Below, piece by piece: positions 10,333 to 19,896 of a stretch of 64,000 nucleotides of DNA. The position numbers and the translations under genes are program-made. The stretch comes from Pantoea sp. IMH. GTDB lineage: Bacteria > Pseudomonadota > Gammaproteobacteria > Enterobacterales > Enterobacteriaceae. Under the pieces are notes generated by a model that saw nothing but the letters and a program-made list of their open reading frames with translations, ran no database searches and was not told where the DNA came from. Location of the stretch: NCBI RefSeq assembly GCF_000599885.1, contig NZ_JFGT01000006.1, forward strand, positions 730,885 through 794,884, read 5' to 3'. How positions within the stretch are numbered: the stretch's first letter is position 1; each line of letters starts with the position of its first letter.

Positions 10333-10348
10333 CGTGAATCAGCTCACA
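10333..10348. promoter_or_regulatory. CRP site between rhaB and rhaS
   Basis: CGTGA-N6-TCACA is a one-mismatch copy of the CRP consensus (TGTGA-N6-TCACA). It lies immediately upstream of the RhaS region, the position of the CRP site in the E. coli rhaBAD promoter. Confidence 0.75.
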
Positions 10349-10487
10349 GTTTTGCCTTTCCCCACGGCGGGCAGCGGATGTGACACGACGCGCACTTCTG
10401 AGCACCCGTAGGCAGTTTCTTGAAAAATGGGCCTTTTTGCGCCCGATTCATGTCGAAAATTGAAGGCTGGTTTACGCTTCCCGGCGG

Positions 10488-10493
10488 TAGACT
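10488..10493 (+). promoter_or_regulatory. -10 element of the rhaS promoter (TAGACT)
   Basis: TAGACT occurs about 29 bases before the rhaS start. A GAAGGC segment 20 bases upstream of it resembles the proximal activator half-site seen at rhaB. This would be the RhaR-activated promoter; the activator site itself is only a weak match. Confidence 0.5.
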
Positions 10494-10521
10494 CGTCACA
10501 AACCAGCAAAGAGGACGAAAC

Positions 10522-11349
10522 ATGACCGTGTTACATAGCGCAGATTTCTTCCCGGGCGGTGGCCTGCCGGTTGCGATTGAATCCCGGGCCCCACAGGGCG
10601 CTTTTCCCGAGCACCATCACGACGATTTTCACGAGATTGTGATAGTTGAACAGGGCGCGGGGATCCACGTTTTCAACGGCGAGCCTCAACCCCTGTGCGG
10701 CGGCTGTGTCTGTTTTGTACGCGACCACGATCGCCATCTTTATGAGAAGACCGACCAGCTCATTCTGACCAACGTGCTCTATCGCGGGCCAGAAGCGTTT
10801 CGCTTTATCACGGGCTTCCATCATCTTCTGCCTCAGGAGCAGGCGGGCAGCTACCCTTCCCACTGGCGCATCAGCAGTAAGGTGCTCGGCCAGGTCAAAA
10901 ATCTCATTCAGGCGCTGGAAGTGCCGGCCTCCCCGGCCTGCATGGACAGTTGTGCACAGCAGGAGATGACATTCATGCAGTTACTGATGCTGTTGCGTAA
11001 AGGGTGTCGCGAAGCGGCCAGCGACGATCAGGATGGCCGTCTGCGGCAGCTGCTGGACTGGCTCTCCGATCACTACAGTGAGGAGGTGGACTGGGAATCC
11101 CTGGCCGAAAAATTCTCGCTGTCGCTGCGCACCCTGCACCGCCAGCTGAAACAGCAGACCGGCAGTACGCCGCAGCGCTACCTTAATCAGCTCAGGCTGT
11201 TGCAGGCGCGTCATCTGCTGCGCCATAGCGAGATGCGCATTACCGATATCGCTTTTCAGTGCGGATTTGGTGACAGCAATCACTTTTCCACGCTCTTTAA
11301 GCGCGAGTTTGGCACTTCTCCGCGTACCATCAGGCAAAATGACCTGTGA
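10522..11349 (+). CDS. rhaS: L-rhamnose-responsive AraC-family activator RhaS
   Basis: Activator of rhaBAD and rhaT when L-rhamnose is bound. The protein is 275 aa (E. coli 278): an N-terminal cupin sensor domain ([34 protein letters not shown]) and two C-terminal helix-turn-helix motifs ([16 protein letters not shown] and [17 protein letters not shown]). The start at [10 protein letters not shown] was preferred over the upstream in-frame ATG because it aligns with E. coli RhaS and has GAGG at a good distance. Divergent from rhaB, followed by rhaR after 8 bases. Confidence 0.94.
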   Translation: MTVLHSADFFPGGGLPVAIESRAPQGAFPEHHHDDFHEIVIVEQGAGIHVFNGEPQPLCGGCVCFVRDHDRHLYEKTDQLILTNVLYRGPEAFRFITGFHHLLPQEQAGSYPSHWRISSKVLGQVKNLIQALEVPASPACMDSCAQQEMTFMQLLMLLRKGCREAASDDQDGRLRQLLDWLSDHYSEEVDWESLAEKFSLSLRTLHRQLKQQTGSTPQRYLNQLRLLQARHLLRHSEMRITDIAFQCGFGDSNHFSTLFKREFGTSPRTIRQNDL

Positions 11350-11357
11350 GGTAAGCC

Positions 11358-12236
11358 GTGATCCAACCCCTGCGCCTGGCAAGAGCCGACTATTTCCCCT
11401 CAGACCTGATGCCGGTCGCCGTTGCCGACCGCGCCCCCCAGTCCTCGTTTCCGCCACACGTTCACGAGTTCAGCGAGCTGGTGATTGTCTGGCGCGGAAA
11501 CGGCCTGCATGTGATGAACGAGCGCCCCTGGGTTATCACTTGTGGCGATCTGTTTTACCTCCGGCCGGAGGATTGTCACAGCTATGAGTCGGTCAACGAT
11601 CTGGTGCTGGATAATATTATTTACTGTCCTGAGCGCTTTACGCTGGAGATGAGCTGGCAGCAGTTTATTCCGCCGGACGATCAGCACAGCTGGCGGCTCA
11701 CTACCCGGGGGCTAGCGCTGGCGCGTGGGGTGATTCAGCAGTTAAGTCAGGAGAGTCGCAAGAGCGACCGGCTTTCCTGTCAGCTGACCGAGGCGCTGTT
11801 TTTACAGCTGATACTGATCCTTCAGCGTCATCGCTATATGACCAATTGTGCCTGGCAGCTTCCCGAAGGTGAGCAGATGGATTTGCTGATGTCGGCGATC
11901 CAGGGACAGTTGGCCGCCCCTTTTGACCTCAGTGCGTTCTGCGAACAGCATCAGCTCTCCGAACGCGCCCTGAAGCATCTGTTTCGACAGCAGACGGGGA
12001 TGACGCCTGGCCATTATGTGCGTCAGCTTCAGCTCTGTCGGGCAAAATATCTGCTGCGCAGCAGCGACTGCCTGATTGGCGAAGTGGCGGCCCGCTGCGG
12101 CTTTGACGACAGCAATTACTTTTCGGTGGTGTTCACCCGCGAAAGCGGTATAACGCCAAGCGCATTCCGCCAGCAGTTTGTGCATGCCGGATCGCGAAAA
12201 CATGCAACCCGGCATGAAGGTGAAGTGAAGGGGTAA
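11358..12236 (+). CDS. rhaR: L-rhamnose-responsive AraC-family activator RhaR
   Basis: Activator of the rhaSR operon itself in the presence of L-rhamnose. 292 aa with GTG start preceded by GAGG. An N-terminal cupin ([33 protein letters not shown]) is followed by a tandem helix-turn-helix AraC domain ending in [18 protein letters not shown]. It resembles E. coli RhaR over its whole length, with about ten extra residues at the C-terminus. Lies 8 bases after rhaS, one transcription unit. Confidence 0.93.
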   Translation: MIQPLRLARADYFPSDLMPVAVADRAPQSSFPPHVHEFSELVIVWRGNGLHVMNERPWVITCGDLFYLRPEDCHSYESVNDLVLDNIIYCPERFTLEMSWQQFIPPDDQHSWRLTTRGLALARGVIQQLSQESRKSDRLSCQLTEALFLQLILILQRHRYMTNCAWQLPEGEQMDLLMSAIQGQLAAPFDLSAFCEQHQLSERALKHLFRQQTGMTPGHYVRQLQLCRAKYLLRSSDCLIGEVAARCGFDDSNYFSVVFTRESGITPSAFRQQFVHAGSRKHATRHEGEVKG

Positions 12237-12243
12237 ACCGCAC

Positions 12244-13278
12244 TCAGGACATCATGCCCATGCCAACAATATTTGCCGCAAGAATAATCACGATGCAGCC
12301 GCCGCAGAGGACGCCAACCGGGCGGCGCCCCACATTTTTCCACTCCTTCAGCACCAGACCAACCAGTCCGCCGCACAATACGTAGAAGCTCATATGCAGC
12401 ATCCAGCTGATGAAGTCATACTGCGCCGGGATGCGGGCGTGTCCCCAGGCGTAGAAGAAGAATTGCAGATACCACATCGTGCCGCCGAGGACGGAGAGCA
12501 GTACATTACTGATAAGCAGCGTTTTCACGACTGAGAAATCGGCCTTAACCGACAGGCTGGACTGGGTCGCCAGCCGGTAAAAACAGAATCCCAGATTGAT
12601 CACTGCCCCACCGCCCATGATCACCACATAGCTCGGCAGCGCAACGTAGAGCGGATCGATGCCCAGCGCCGCCGCCGCCTCATGCATCGGTTTTGCAGCA
12701 TCCATCGCAAAAGACATGCCCGCCGAAAAAACGCCACAGAGCACTGCCAGCATTAGCCCTTTCTTAAGATTGAACTCTTCAGCGGTGATCCCCATCGCCC
12801 GCTCTTTCATCAGACCAGCCCGGGAGACGATGGCGACGCCAATCAGGGCGACCAGCACCCCCAGCAGCGTGAGTCGTCCACCCGCTGAACTGAAAAGTTC
12901 CACGAAACGCCCCTGAAGTAGTGGCGTCATCAGCGTGCCGACCACCAGCGTGATACCGATGGCGATGCCTATTCCCATCGACATGCCCAGATAACGCATC
13001 GTCAGACCGTAGTTGATATTCCCGATGCCCCACATCGCGCCAAACAAAAATACCGGCGTCAGTTGCGCAATCGAAAAGCTGCTGTAGTAAGCCCAGAAGT
13101 TGGGCAGCAGCACCGCGCTGACGGCCCAGGGCAGAATGATCCATGACATCACGCCGCCCACAGACCACATGGTCTCCCATGACCAGTTACGCACTTTTTT
13201 AAACGGCGCGTAGAAGCAGGCAGCGCTTGCGGCGCCCACCAGATGCCAGAGTATGCCGGACAAGATAGCTTCACTCAT
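12244..13278 (-). CDS. rhaT: L-rhamnose/proton symporter RhaT
   Basis: Inner-membrane L-rhamnose uptake system of the DMT superfamily, 344 aa, the same as E. coli RhaT, with ten hydrophobic segments (for example [19 protein letters not shown] at the start and the glycine-rich [13 protein letters not shown]). An AAGGAA ribosome binding site precedes the ATG. It converges on rhaR with only 7 bases between the stops. Its promoter (13321-13388) carries elements shared with rhaB, so RhaS control is likely. Confidence 0.95.
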   Translation of the reverse strand: MSEAILSGILWHLVGAASAACFYAPFKKVRNWSWETMWSVGGVMSWIILPWAVSAVLLPNFWAYYSSFSIAQLTPVFLFGAMWGIGNINYGLTMRYLGMSMGIGIAIGITLVVGTLMTPLLQGRFVELFSSAGGRLTLLGVLVALIGVAIVSRAGLMKERAMGITAEEFNLKKGLMLAVLCGVFSAGMSFAMDAAKPMHEAAAALGIDPLYVALPSYVVIMGGGAVINLGFCFYRLATQSSLSVKADFSVVKTLLISNVLLSVLGGTMWYLQFFFYAWGHARIPAQYDFISWMLHMSFYVLCGGLVGLVLKEWKNVGRRPVGVLCGGCIVIILAANIVGMGMMS

Positions 13279-13320
13279 GATTCTGTTCCTTCGTTGGGGG
13301 TAAAATTCCCGGAAGGAAGG

Positions 13321-13388
13321 AGTCTACGGAGGATCGCAGCACCGCCACCTTAGGCTGGCTGCCCGGCCCCCCCGCAGACTGGCAAAAT
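13321..13388 (-). promoter_or_regulatory. rhaT promoter with TAGACT -10 and RhaS-like half-sites
   Basis: TAGACT on the minus strand (13321-13326) is preceded by a proximal element containing GGCAGCCAGCCTAAGGTGG (13345-13363) and a distal element ATTTTGCCAGTCTGCG (13373-13388), both like those at rhaB. The distance between the two elements is about 8 bases shorter than at rhaB, so the distal half-site is the less certain one. Confidence 0.55.
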
Positions 13389-13642
13389 ACAGCGCCTTCT
13401 GCCCTCTGCGATCACACTTCACTACTCTGAATGTTTCCCCTTAACACAAATCGAAATCCGCACTGTGATTTGCTTTTAAATTCATTAATTACCGCTGTTG
13501 TCCCCCACTTCTTCTTTTCCCTGCCAGCTTTCTGAGATGACTGGCAGCGACAGAAAGGTCATTTGGCCGGGGACAGGCGACTATTTTTCGATGCAACATT
13601 TGCTTAACCACCCTATAAAAAAACGTTCACGGAGAATACGCC

Positions 13643-15079
13643 ATGTCTGTCACACAACATCGCCATTACATTAACGGGCAGTTTGTCGAAAATCGCAGCG
13701 ATCGCTGGATTGAGGTGATCAATCCTGCTACCGGCGCGCTGCTCTCCCGCATTCCTGAAGGCGAGCGCGAGGATGCTGGCCGGGCCGTAGATGCCGCCGA
13801 AGCCGCACAGCCGGGCTGGGAAGCACTTCCTGCCGTGGAGCGCGGTCAGTGGCTGCATAAGATCGCCACTGAGATCCGCCGTCGTGAACCTGAGATTGCG
13901 GCCACGATCGTCGCCGAAGGCGGCAAAACGCAGCAGCTGGCGCAGACTGAAGTGCTGTTTACCGCCGACTATCTTGACTATATGGCCGAATGGGCGCGCC
14001 GCTATGAAGGAGAAATCCTGCAAAGCGACCGCCAGGATGAAACGATCCTGGTGTTCAAAAAGGCGATTGGCGTGACGGCAGGCATTCTGCCCTGGAACTT
14101 TCCTTTCTTTCTGATTGCCCGCAAAGCTGCACCCGCGCTGGTGACAGGCAATACCATCGTGATTAAACCGAGCGAACTGACGCCGAATAACGCGATGCTG
14201 TTTGCCGACATCGTCAACGAACTCGGCCTGCCGCCGGGCGTTTTCAATCTGGTGACCGGATACGGTCCACAGGTCGGTCAGGCGCTGGCCGAAAATCCTA
14301 AAGTTGGCTTGCTCAGCCTGACGGGCAGCGTCAATGCGGGAATAGCTACCCTCAAAGCGGCGGCGGATAACATCACAAAAGTGTCGCTGGAACTGGGCGG
14401 TAAGGCGCCAGCCATCGTGATGAACGATGCGGATCTGGACCTGGCGGTAAAAGCGATTGTCAGCTCACGCATGATCAATACCGGGCAAGTATGTAACTGT
14501 GCGGAGCGGTTATACGTGCAGGCTGGCGTCTATGATGAGATGGTGAAACGGCTTGAAGTGGCATTCGGGGCGGTCACCAGCGGCGATCCGGCCAGCCGCG
14601 ACGATATTGATATGGGACCGTTGATTTCCGCTGAGGCGCTGACGCGCATGGAACAAAAAGTCGCCAGATCGCTGGAACAGGGTGCCACGCTGGTCTGCGG
14701 CGGGAAACGCAGCGGCGACAGCGGTTTCTTTTTCGAGCCCACGCTGCTGACTGACGTGCGTCAGGAGATGGATATCATGCGGGAAGAGACGTTCGGGCCG
14801 GTATTGCCGGTAATGAAATTTGACACGCTGGAGGAAGCGATTGCGCTCGCCAATGACAGCGAATATGGGCTTACCTCTTCTCTCTATACCCGCGACCTGA
14901 TTACCACACTGCGTGCGTTAAAGCAGCTGAAATGCGGTGAAACCTACGTCAACCGGGAGAACTTCGAGGCGATGCAGGGATTCCACGCCGGCTGGCGTAA
15001 ATCCGGCATCGGTGGCGCCGATGGTCGCCATGGACTGGAGGAGTACCTCCAAACGCATGTGGCCTATTTGCAGTATTGA
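13643..15079 (+). CDS. aldA: Lactaldehyde dehydrogenase AldA
   Basis: NAD-dependent oxidation of L-lactaldehyde, the product of rhamnulose-1-phosphate cleavage, to L-lactate; it also accepts glycolaldehyde. 478 aa, aligned with E. coli AldA along its length. The ALDH cofactor motif (TGSVNAG), the general base Glu250 (LELGGKAP) and the catalytic Cys284 (TGQVCNCAER) are present. ATG is preceded by GGAG. Being divergent from rhaT and directly next to the rhamnose genes, it completes the aerobic branch of the pathway locally. A 9-bp inverted repeat without a T tract (15083-15124) follows the stop. Confidence 0.93.
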   Translation: MSVTQHRHYINGQFVENRSDRWIEVINPATGALLSRIPEGEREDAGRAVDAAEAAQPGWEALPAVERGQWLHKIATEIRRREPEIAATIVAEGGKTQQLAQTEVLFTADYLDYMAEWARRYEGEILQSDRQDETILVFKKAIGVTAGILPWNFPFFLIARKAAPALVTGNTIVIKPSELTPNNAMLFADIVNELGLPPGVFNLVTGYGPQVGQALAENPKVGLLSLTGSVNAGIATLKAAADNITKVSLELGGKAPAIVMNDADLDLAVKAIVSSRMINTGQVCNCAERLYVQAGVYDEMVKRLEVAFGAVTSGDPASRDDIDMGPLISAEALTRMEQKVARSLEQGATLVCGGKRSGDSGFFFEPTLLTDVRQEMDIMREETFGPVLPVMKFDTLEEAIALANDSEYGLTSSLYTRDLITTLRALKQLKCGETYVNRENFEAMQGFHAGWRKSGIGGADGRHGLEEYLQTHVAYLQY

Positions 15080-15164
15080 TAAGCCGTGACATGCCCTGCC
15101 GTTCCGGGGCCGGTCTGTCACGGCGGGCAACTTCGCGGTGACAAGAGCAACGGTGACCTGGCTG

Positions 15165-15191
15165 AAAAAGCCCGCTGGATAGCCAGCGGGC
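15165..15191 (-). terminator. Terminator of the DppA-like gene
   Basis: GCCCGCTGG pairs with CCAGCGGGC around a 4-base loop; on the minus strand the stem is followed by five T. Directly after the stop of the minus-strand binding-protein gene. Confidence 0.85.
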
Positions 15192-15198
15192 CTGATGA

Positions 15199-16791
15199 TT
15201 ACTTGATATCTACCTGATAGAAAATATGCTTGCCGAACGGGTCAATTTCGTAGCCGCTGACTTCTTTTCTTACCGGCTCGAAAATGGTTGAGTGGGCAAT
15301 CATTACCGCCGGTGCCTGCTCATGCATAATCTCCTGAGCCTGCTGATAGAGCTGGATGCGTTTATTATGATCCTGCTCTGCGCGGGCCTCAGTGATCACC
15401 GTCTCGAACGGCTTATAGCACCATTTCGACGAGTTGGAGCCGCCGTTGGCGGAGGTGCAGCTGAACAGCGGGCCGAAGAAGTTATCCGGATCGCCGGTCG
15501 CGGTCGTCCAGCCCATCAGCGCCGCCTGATGCTCGCCGCCTTTCACCCGCTTGAGATACTCCCCCCATTCGAAGCTGACGATATTGGCTTTCACCCCTAC
15601 TTTCGCCCAGTCGGCCTGGATCATTTCGGCCATGCGGCGGGCGTTCGGGTTATAAGGTCGCTGTACCGGCATCGCCCAGAGGTCGATAGCAGTGCCGGGC
15701 GCGATACCCGCTTCTTTCAGCAGCGCTTTGGCTTTTTCCGGATCGTAGTCGTAATCTTGCAGATCTTTTGCCGCGCTCCAGACGCCAGGCGGCAGCAGAT
15801 TTTTCGCCACGGTGCCGGTTCCCTGGAAAACAGCTTCAATGATTGCCGGTTTATTGATCGCCATGGTCAGCGCCTGACGCACTTTTACGTTATCCAGCGG
15901 CGCTTTCTGGGTGTTGAAAGCCAGAAAGCCGGTGTTGAGTCCGGCCTTCTGCATCAGCGTGATATCTTTATTCTCCTGCATCCGCTTCAGATCTGCCGGA
16001 TTCGGAAAAGGCATTACCTGACACTCGTTTTTTTCCAGCTTGGCATAACGTACTGAAGCATCCGGCGTGATTGAGAAGACCAGCCTGTCGAGTTTCGCTT
16101 TTCCCTGCCAGTAGTCGGGGAAGGCGCGATAGAGAATGCGGGAATCTTTCTGATATTTCGCCAGCATGAAGGGACCAGTGCCGATCGGGTCCTGATCCAC
16201 TTTTTCCGGCGTACCCGCTTTCAGCATCACATCCGCATATTCGGCGGAAAGTATGGAGGCGAAATACCAGCCCAGATCGGCCAGGAATGGCGCTTCTGCG
16301 TGGGACAGCGTAAAGCGGACCGTGTTGTCATCTACTTTATCAATACGCTGAATTAGCGAACCGAACTCCAGGCTTTCAAAGTTGGCGTAGGTGCCGCTGG
16401 AGACATTGTGATAGGGGTTATTCTTATCCTTCTGGCGCATAAAGGAGAAGATAACGTCATCGGCATTGAAATCCCGCGTCGGTTTGAACGCGCTGTTACT
16501 ATGAAACTTCACGCCCTTGCGCAGATGAAAGGTATAAACCTTACCATCTTCACTTATCTCCCAGCGCTCTGCGAGGCTTGGAATCAGTTCGGTGGTCCCC
16601 AGTTTGAAATCCACCAGCCGGTTATAGATAGGTACGGCACTCGCATCAACGCTGGTGCCAGAAGTGTAAAGTTGCGGATTGAAGTTTTCTGGCGACCCTT
16701 CTGAGCAGAACACCAGCGTTTTTGCCGCTGCCCCAGAGGCAACCGCCAGCGTCAGTGCGGCTATGGTCGTTCTCAGTACTGATTTTCTCAT
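15199..16791 (-). CDS. Peptide ABC transporter periplasmic binding protein, DppA-like
   Basis: Periplasmic solute-binding protein of family 5 (530 aa), expected to capture dipeptides or heme and deliver them to a Dpp-type permease. It has an N-terminal signal peptide ending near SGAAA. Family signatures CSEGSPENFNPQL, ITPDASVRYAKL, WAMPVQRPYNPNARRMAEMIQADWAKVG and SKWCYKPFE match E. coli DppA almost exactly, but divergence elsewhere marks it as a paralogue. No dppBCDF permease or ATPase genes are next to it, so it must use components encoded elsewhere. A purine-rich GAGGACGGAG precedes the ATG. Its own terminator makes it a single-gene unit. Confidence 0.88.
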   Translation of the reverse strand: MRKSVLRTTIAALTLAVASGAAAKTLVFCSEGSPENFNPQLYTSGTSVDASAVPIYNRLVDFKLGTTELIPSLAERWEISEDGKVYTFHLRKGVKFHSNSAFKPTRDFNADDVIFSFMRQKDKNNPYHNVSSGTYANFESLEFGSLIQRIDKVDDNTVRFTLSHAEAPFLADLGWYFASILSAEYADVMLKAGTPEKVDQDPIGTGPFMLAKYQKDSRILYRAFPDYWQGKAKLDRLVFSITPDASVRYAKLEKNECQVMPFPNPADLKRMQENKDITLMQKAGLNTGFLAFNTQKAPLDNVKVRQALTMAINKPAIIEAVFQGTGTVAKNLLPPGVWSAAKDLQDYDYDPEKAKALLKEAGIAPGTAIDLWAMPVQRPYNPNARRMAEMIQADWAKVGVKANIVSFEWGEYLKRVKGGEHQAALMGWTTATGDPDNFFGPLFSCTSANGGSNSSKWCYKPFETVITEARAEQDHNKRIQLYQQAQEIMHEQAPAVMIAHSTIFEPVRKEVSGYEIDPFGKHIFYQVDIK

Positions 16792-16931
16792 CTCCGTCCT
16801 CGCGTTATCGTTGTTTTATGTCTGTCCAGACAGTAACAATCTAAACGCGATCGATACGGGTAGCCAGAAAAACAGCCACATTGAGCTATCGTTTTTTCTT
16901 ATTATTCAGGGAATTGCTGGGTAACGCACAG

Positions 16932-16949
16932 AAAAAGGCGAAAGTCGCC
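16932..16949 (-). terminator. Terminator of osmC
   Basis: GGCGA pairs with TCGCC and on the minus strand is followed by five T. A second, stronger GC hairpin (CCCCGCCC with GGGCGGGG, 16948-16967) lies just before it. Confidence 0.65.
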
Positions 16950-16984
16950 CCGCCCTGACGGGCGGGGGAGGAAACTGGCGGGGA

Positions 16985-17413
16985 TCAGTTAAGCGTATAG
17001 TCGAGAGAGATATCGGCATTGACCAGTTGTGAAACCGGGCAGCCCTCTTTCGCCTGATTGATAATTTTATCAAAGGCGCCGTCCTCAATGCCTGGCAGTT
17101 TGACCTGGCACTTCAGCGCGATGGCATCAATTTTAAAGCCGTCGCCCGATTTCACCAGCGACACATCCGCTTCGGTATCGATACTTTCCGGCACATAGCC
17201 TTCATTGCCCAGCATCAGCGAGAGCGCCATTGAAAAACAGGCCGCATGCGCCGCGCCGATCAGTTCTTCAGGGTTGGTGCCTGGCTTACCTTCAAAACGG
17301 GTGTTAAAGCCATAAGGCTGTGCTTTCAGCGCACCGCTTTCGGTGGTGATTGTGCCTTTACCCTGCTTGATATCACCTTCCCAGTGAGCCTGCCCTTTCT
17401 TATGAATGGTCAT
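16985..17413 (-). CDS. osmC: Organic hydroperoxide reductase OsmC
   Basis: Thiol peroxidase that reduces organic hydroperoxides; osmotically inducible and stationary-phase protein in E. coli. 142 aa. The two reactive cysteines are visible, Cys60 (HAACFSMALSLML) as peroxidatic residue and the resolving one in GCPVSQ near the C-terminus. The first 60 residues are nearly those of E. coli OsmC. A strong GGAGG ribosome binding site precedes the ATG. Single gene, divergent from the small YodC-like gene. Confidence 0.95.
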   Translation of the reverse strand: MTIHKKGQAHWEGDIKQGKGTITTESGALKAQPYGFNTRFEGKPGTNPEELIGAAHAACFSMALSLMLGNEGYVPESIDTEADVSLVKSGDGFKIDAIALKCQVKLPGIEDGAFDKIINQAKEGCPVSQLVNADISLDYTLN

Positions 17414-17538
17414 GTTTGTCCTCCCGTTTGTTTATCATAGGTATTCAGTATAGTGACTTCTCAGCGCTTCGCCGGAGAAAGGCTTGCAATTGCTCACCCT
17501 GTGACCGTTAATAGGAATACACTCACGAGGAGAAAGCG

Positions 17539-17718
17539 ATGTTTAAACAAGACGATGTAGTGCAGTCAAAAACCGGCGGGCCGAAAATGGTGGTACTGCA
17601 GGTGAAGGATGAGATGCTGTTTTGTGCCCGGGTAGACGATCCTGATAAAAAGGAAATCGAGGTGCCGGCGGCGTCGGTCAATCTCTATCATGAAGATGGC
17701 GATTTTGGCGTCTGCTGA
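17539..17718 (+). CDS. YodC-like small protein (DUF2158)
   Basis: A 59-residue cytosolic protein, MFKQDDVVQSKTGGPKMVV at its start, ending in GDFGVC. The KTGGPKMVV core is the hallmark of DUF2158/YodC proteins, which are small beta-rich proteins of unknown function. An excellent ribosome binding site (GAGGAG, 8 bases before ATG) supports translation. It lies between osmC and pepT and is transcribed on the strand of pepT. Confidence 0.8.
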   Translation: MFKQDDVVQSKTGGPKMVVLQVKDEMLFCARVDDPDKKEIEVPAASVNLYHEDGDFGVC

Positions 17719-17786
17719 AACCCGTCCCCCACGCTACACGCTCAAATAATAATAAACACCCTCAGGACAGACCACAGGAAACCAGA

Positions 17787-19022
17787 ATGAATCAGGCACT
17801 GGCTAATCAGCTGACTTCACGCTTCTTTCGCTATCTTTCCGTCACCAGCCAGAGCGATGCGACGGCCACCGAGCTTCCCAGTACGCCAGAACAACATGAG
17901 ATGGCAAAGATGCTGGCTGACGAACTTCGCGCGCTGGGGTTACAGGATGTGGTGATTGATGACCATGCTACCGTTACGGCGGTCAAACCGGGCAACCGCC
18001 CCGGCGCACCGCGCATCGGCTTTATTACGCATATCGATACCGTGGATGTCGGACTATCACCCCATATCCACCCGCAAATTCTGCGCTACGAAGGCAGCGA
18101 CCTCTGCCTTAACCGCGATAAAGATATCTGGCTGCGCACCGCTGAACATCCTGAAATTGCCGCCTATCCTGGCGAGGAGATTATTTTCAGCGACGGCACC
18201 AGCGTACTTGGCGCGGATAACAAGGCGGCGGTGACGGTAGTAATGACGTTGATGGAAAATTTAACCGACGAGATGCCGCATGGCGATATCGTGGTGGCCT
18301 TTGTGCCGGATGAAGAGATCGGCCTGCGCGGCGCCAAGGCGCTCGATCTGGAGACGCGTTTCAACGTCGATTTTGCCTGGACGATCGACTGCTGCGAGCT
18401 GGGTGAGGTTGTTTTTGAGAACTTCAATGCCGCAGCAGCAGAAATCACCTTCACCGGCGTGACCGCGCACCCGATGTCCGGTAAAGGCGTGCTGGTTAAT
18501 CCGCTGCTGATGGCGCTGGACTATATCAGCCATTTCGATCGCCAGCAGACGCCCGAGCATACTGAAGGGCGTGAGGGCTACGTCTGGTTTAATGATATGG
18601 TCGCCAATGCCAGCGAAGCGAAAGTGAAAGCGTCCATTCGTGACTTCGACCTGGCGTCGTTTGAACAGCGTAAGCAGAAAATTGCCGAAGTGGCGGAAAA
18701 AATTGCCGCTCAGTATCCGACAGGCAACGTCAGCCACAGCATTACTGACACCTACAGCAATATCAGTAATGCGATCGGCGAGGATCGCCGGGCCATCGAT
18801 CTGATCTTCAGTGCGATGGAAGCCCTGGATATTCCGCCTAAGGTCATCCCGATGCGCGGCGGCACGGACGGCGCCGCGCTTTCAGCAAAAGGAGTGCTGA
18901 CGCCCAACTTCTTTACCGGCGCCCATAACTTTCACTCTAAGTTTGAGTTCCTGCCGGTCTCATCCTTTGTGAAATCCTATCTGGTAGCCGAGAAGCTCTG
19001 CCTTCTGGCGGCGGAAAAGTAA
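17787..19022 (+). CDS. pepT: Peptidase T (tripeptidase)
   Basis: Cytosolic M20B zinc aminotripeptidase that removes N-terminal residues from tripeptides. 411 aa (E. coli 408). Two-zinc-site motifs are present: THIDTVD, DGTSVLGADNKAA with the bridging Asp, PDEEIG with the catalytic Glu, and the C-terminal GAHNFHSKFEFLP. The lid/dimerisation domain occupies the middle. In E. coli it is anaerobically induced through FNR; no FNR-type box was recognised upstream here. A short AAAAGTA tandem repeat overlaps and follows its stop codon. Confidence 0.94.
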   Translation: MNQALANQLTSRFFRYLSVTSQSDATATELPSTPEQHEMAKMLADELRALGLQDVVIDDHATVTAVKPGNRPGAPRIGFITHIDTVDVGLSPHIHPQILRYEGSDLCLNRDKDIWLRTAEHPEIAAYPGEEIIFSDGTSVLGADNKAAVTVVMTLMENLTDEMPHGDIVVAFVPDEEIGLRGAKALDLETRFNVDFAWTIDCCELGEVVFENFNAAAAEITFTGVTAHPMSGKGVLVNPLLMALDYISHFDRQQTPEHTEGREGYVWFNDMVANASEAKVKASIRDFDLASFEQRKQKIAEVAEKIAAQYPTGNVSHSITDTYSNISNAIGEDRRAIDLIFSAMEALDIPPKVIPMRGGTDGAALSAKGVLTPNFFTGAHNFHSKFEFLPVSSFVKSYLVAEKLCLLAAEK

Positions 19023-19033
19023 AAAGTAAAAAG

Positions 19034-19063
19034 TAAAAAAATGGACGCCTTCCGGCGTCCATT
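19034..19063 (-). terminator. Terminator between pepT and the binding-protein gene
   Basis: AATGGACGCC pairs with GGCGTCCATT. On the minus strand the stem is followed by seven T, so it best serves the minus-strand operon; on the plus strand it can end pepT transcripts only weakly. Confidence 0.8.
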
Positions 19064-19096
19064 CATTCCTCTCTCTTCGTCGGGTTCCCGCTGCGG

Positions 19097-19873
19097 CTAT
19101 TTCACGCTGACGTCGATACCGGGGAAGAATTTTGCCGCCAGGTTAGTGACGGTGCCATCCGCCTGAACTTTTGCGATGGCGGCATCCAGCGCCTGTTTCA
19201 GCCCGGCATCATCTTTACGCAGCCCGAAGCCGATCCCTACGCCAAGCACGCCTTCATCCTCAACGGGTCCACCGGCGAAGCTGTACGCTTTCCCCTGCGG
19301 CTTATCAAGGAAAGCGGACTGTCCGGCCGCAGACATCACCAGCGTGCCGTCGAGACGACCGGCAAGCATATCGTTATAGACCTGATTCTGATCCTGATAA
19401 GACGTCACGGTCACACCGCGCGTTTCCCAGTGTTTTTTAGCAAAGGTTTCCTGAATAGATCCCTGCAGCACGCCGATATTTTTGCCCTTCAGCGCGTCCG
19501 CATCCGGCTTCAGATTCTCCGCTTTTTTTGCGATAAGCTGGCTTGGGATACGGTAGATCGGCTGGGTAAACGCGATGCTTTTCATCCGTGCTTCGGTGAT
19601 ATTCATCGCCGAATTGATCGCATCAAACTTTTTCGCCATCAGTCCTGGGATCAGCGCGTCGAAACTGCTTTCCACCCAGCTACAGTCAAAGTTCCCTGCC
19701 TGACAGATGGCCTTGCCCAGCTCAATATCAAAGCCTTCAAGCTCACCGGCGGCGTTGCGGCTCTCAAACGGTGGATATTGTGACTCCAGACCATAGCGCA
19801 GCGTCCCATCAGCAAAGGCCGTCAGGGACGATACCAGACCAATAGCCACCAGCAGTGCGTTCAGTTTATTCAT
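19097..19873 (-). CDS. Amino acid ABC transporter periplasmic binding protein (family 3)
   Basis: Exported solute-binding protein of the lysine/arginine/ornithine/histidine type, 258 aa. Signal peptide MNKLNALLVAIGLVSSLTAFA, then the family core LRYGLESQYPPFESRNA, GFDIELGKAIC and DALIPGLMAKKFDAI. The start was placed at MNKLN because GAGGGA lies 6 bases upstream and the signal peptide then begins correctly. The gene follows the aminotransferase by 23 bases in one operon; no permease or ATPase genes are adjacent. The ligand is unknown; the context suggests an amino acid that the neighbouring aminotransferase uses. Confidence 0.85.
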   Translation of the reverse strand: MNKLNALLVAIGLVSSLTAFADGTLRYGLESQYPPFESRNAAGELEGFDIELGKAICQAGNFDCSWVESSFDALIPGLMAKKFDAINSAMNITEARMKSIAFTQPIYRIPSQLIAKKAENLKPDADALKGKNIGVLQGSIQETFAKKHWETRGVTVTSYQDQNQVYNDMLAGRLDGTLVMSAAGQSAFLDKPQGKAYSFAGGPVEDEGVLGVGIGFGLRKDDAGLKQALDAAIAKVQADGTVTNLAAKFFPGIDVSVK

Positions 19874-19896
19874 CAACATTCCCTCAGTTTTCGTTA

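Noticed and set aside
19016..19040. Tandem AAAAGTA repeats at the pepT stop codon
   Set aside because: Three short AT-rich units; most simply replication slippage, no sign of function.
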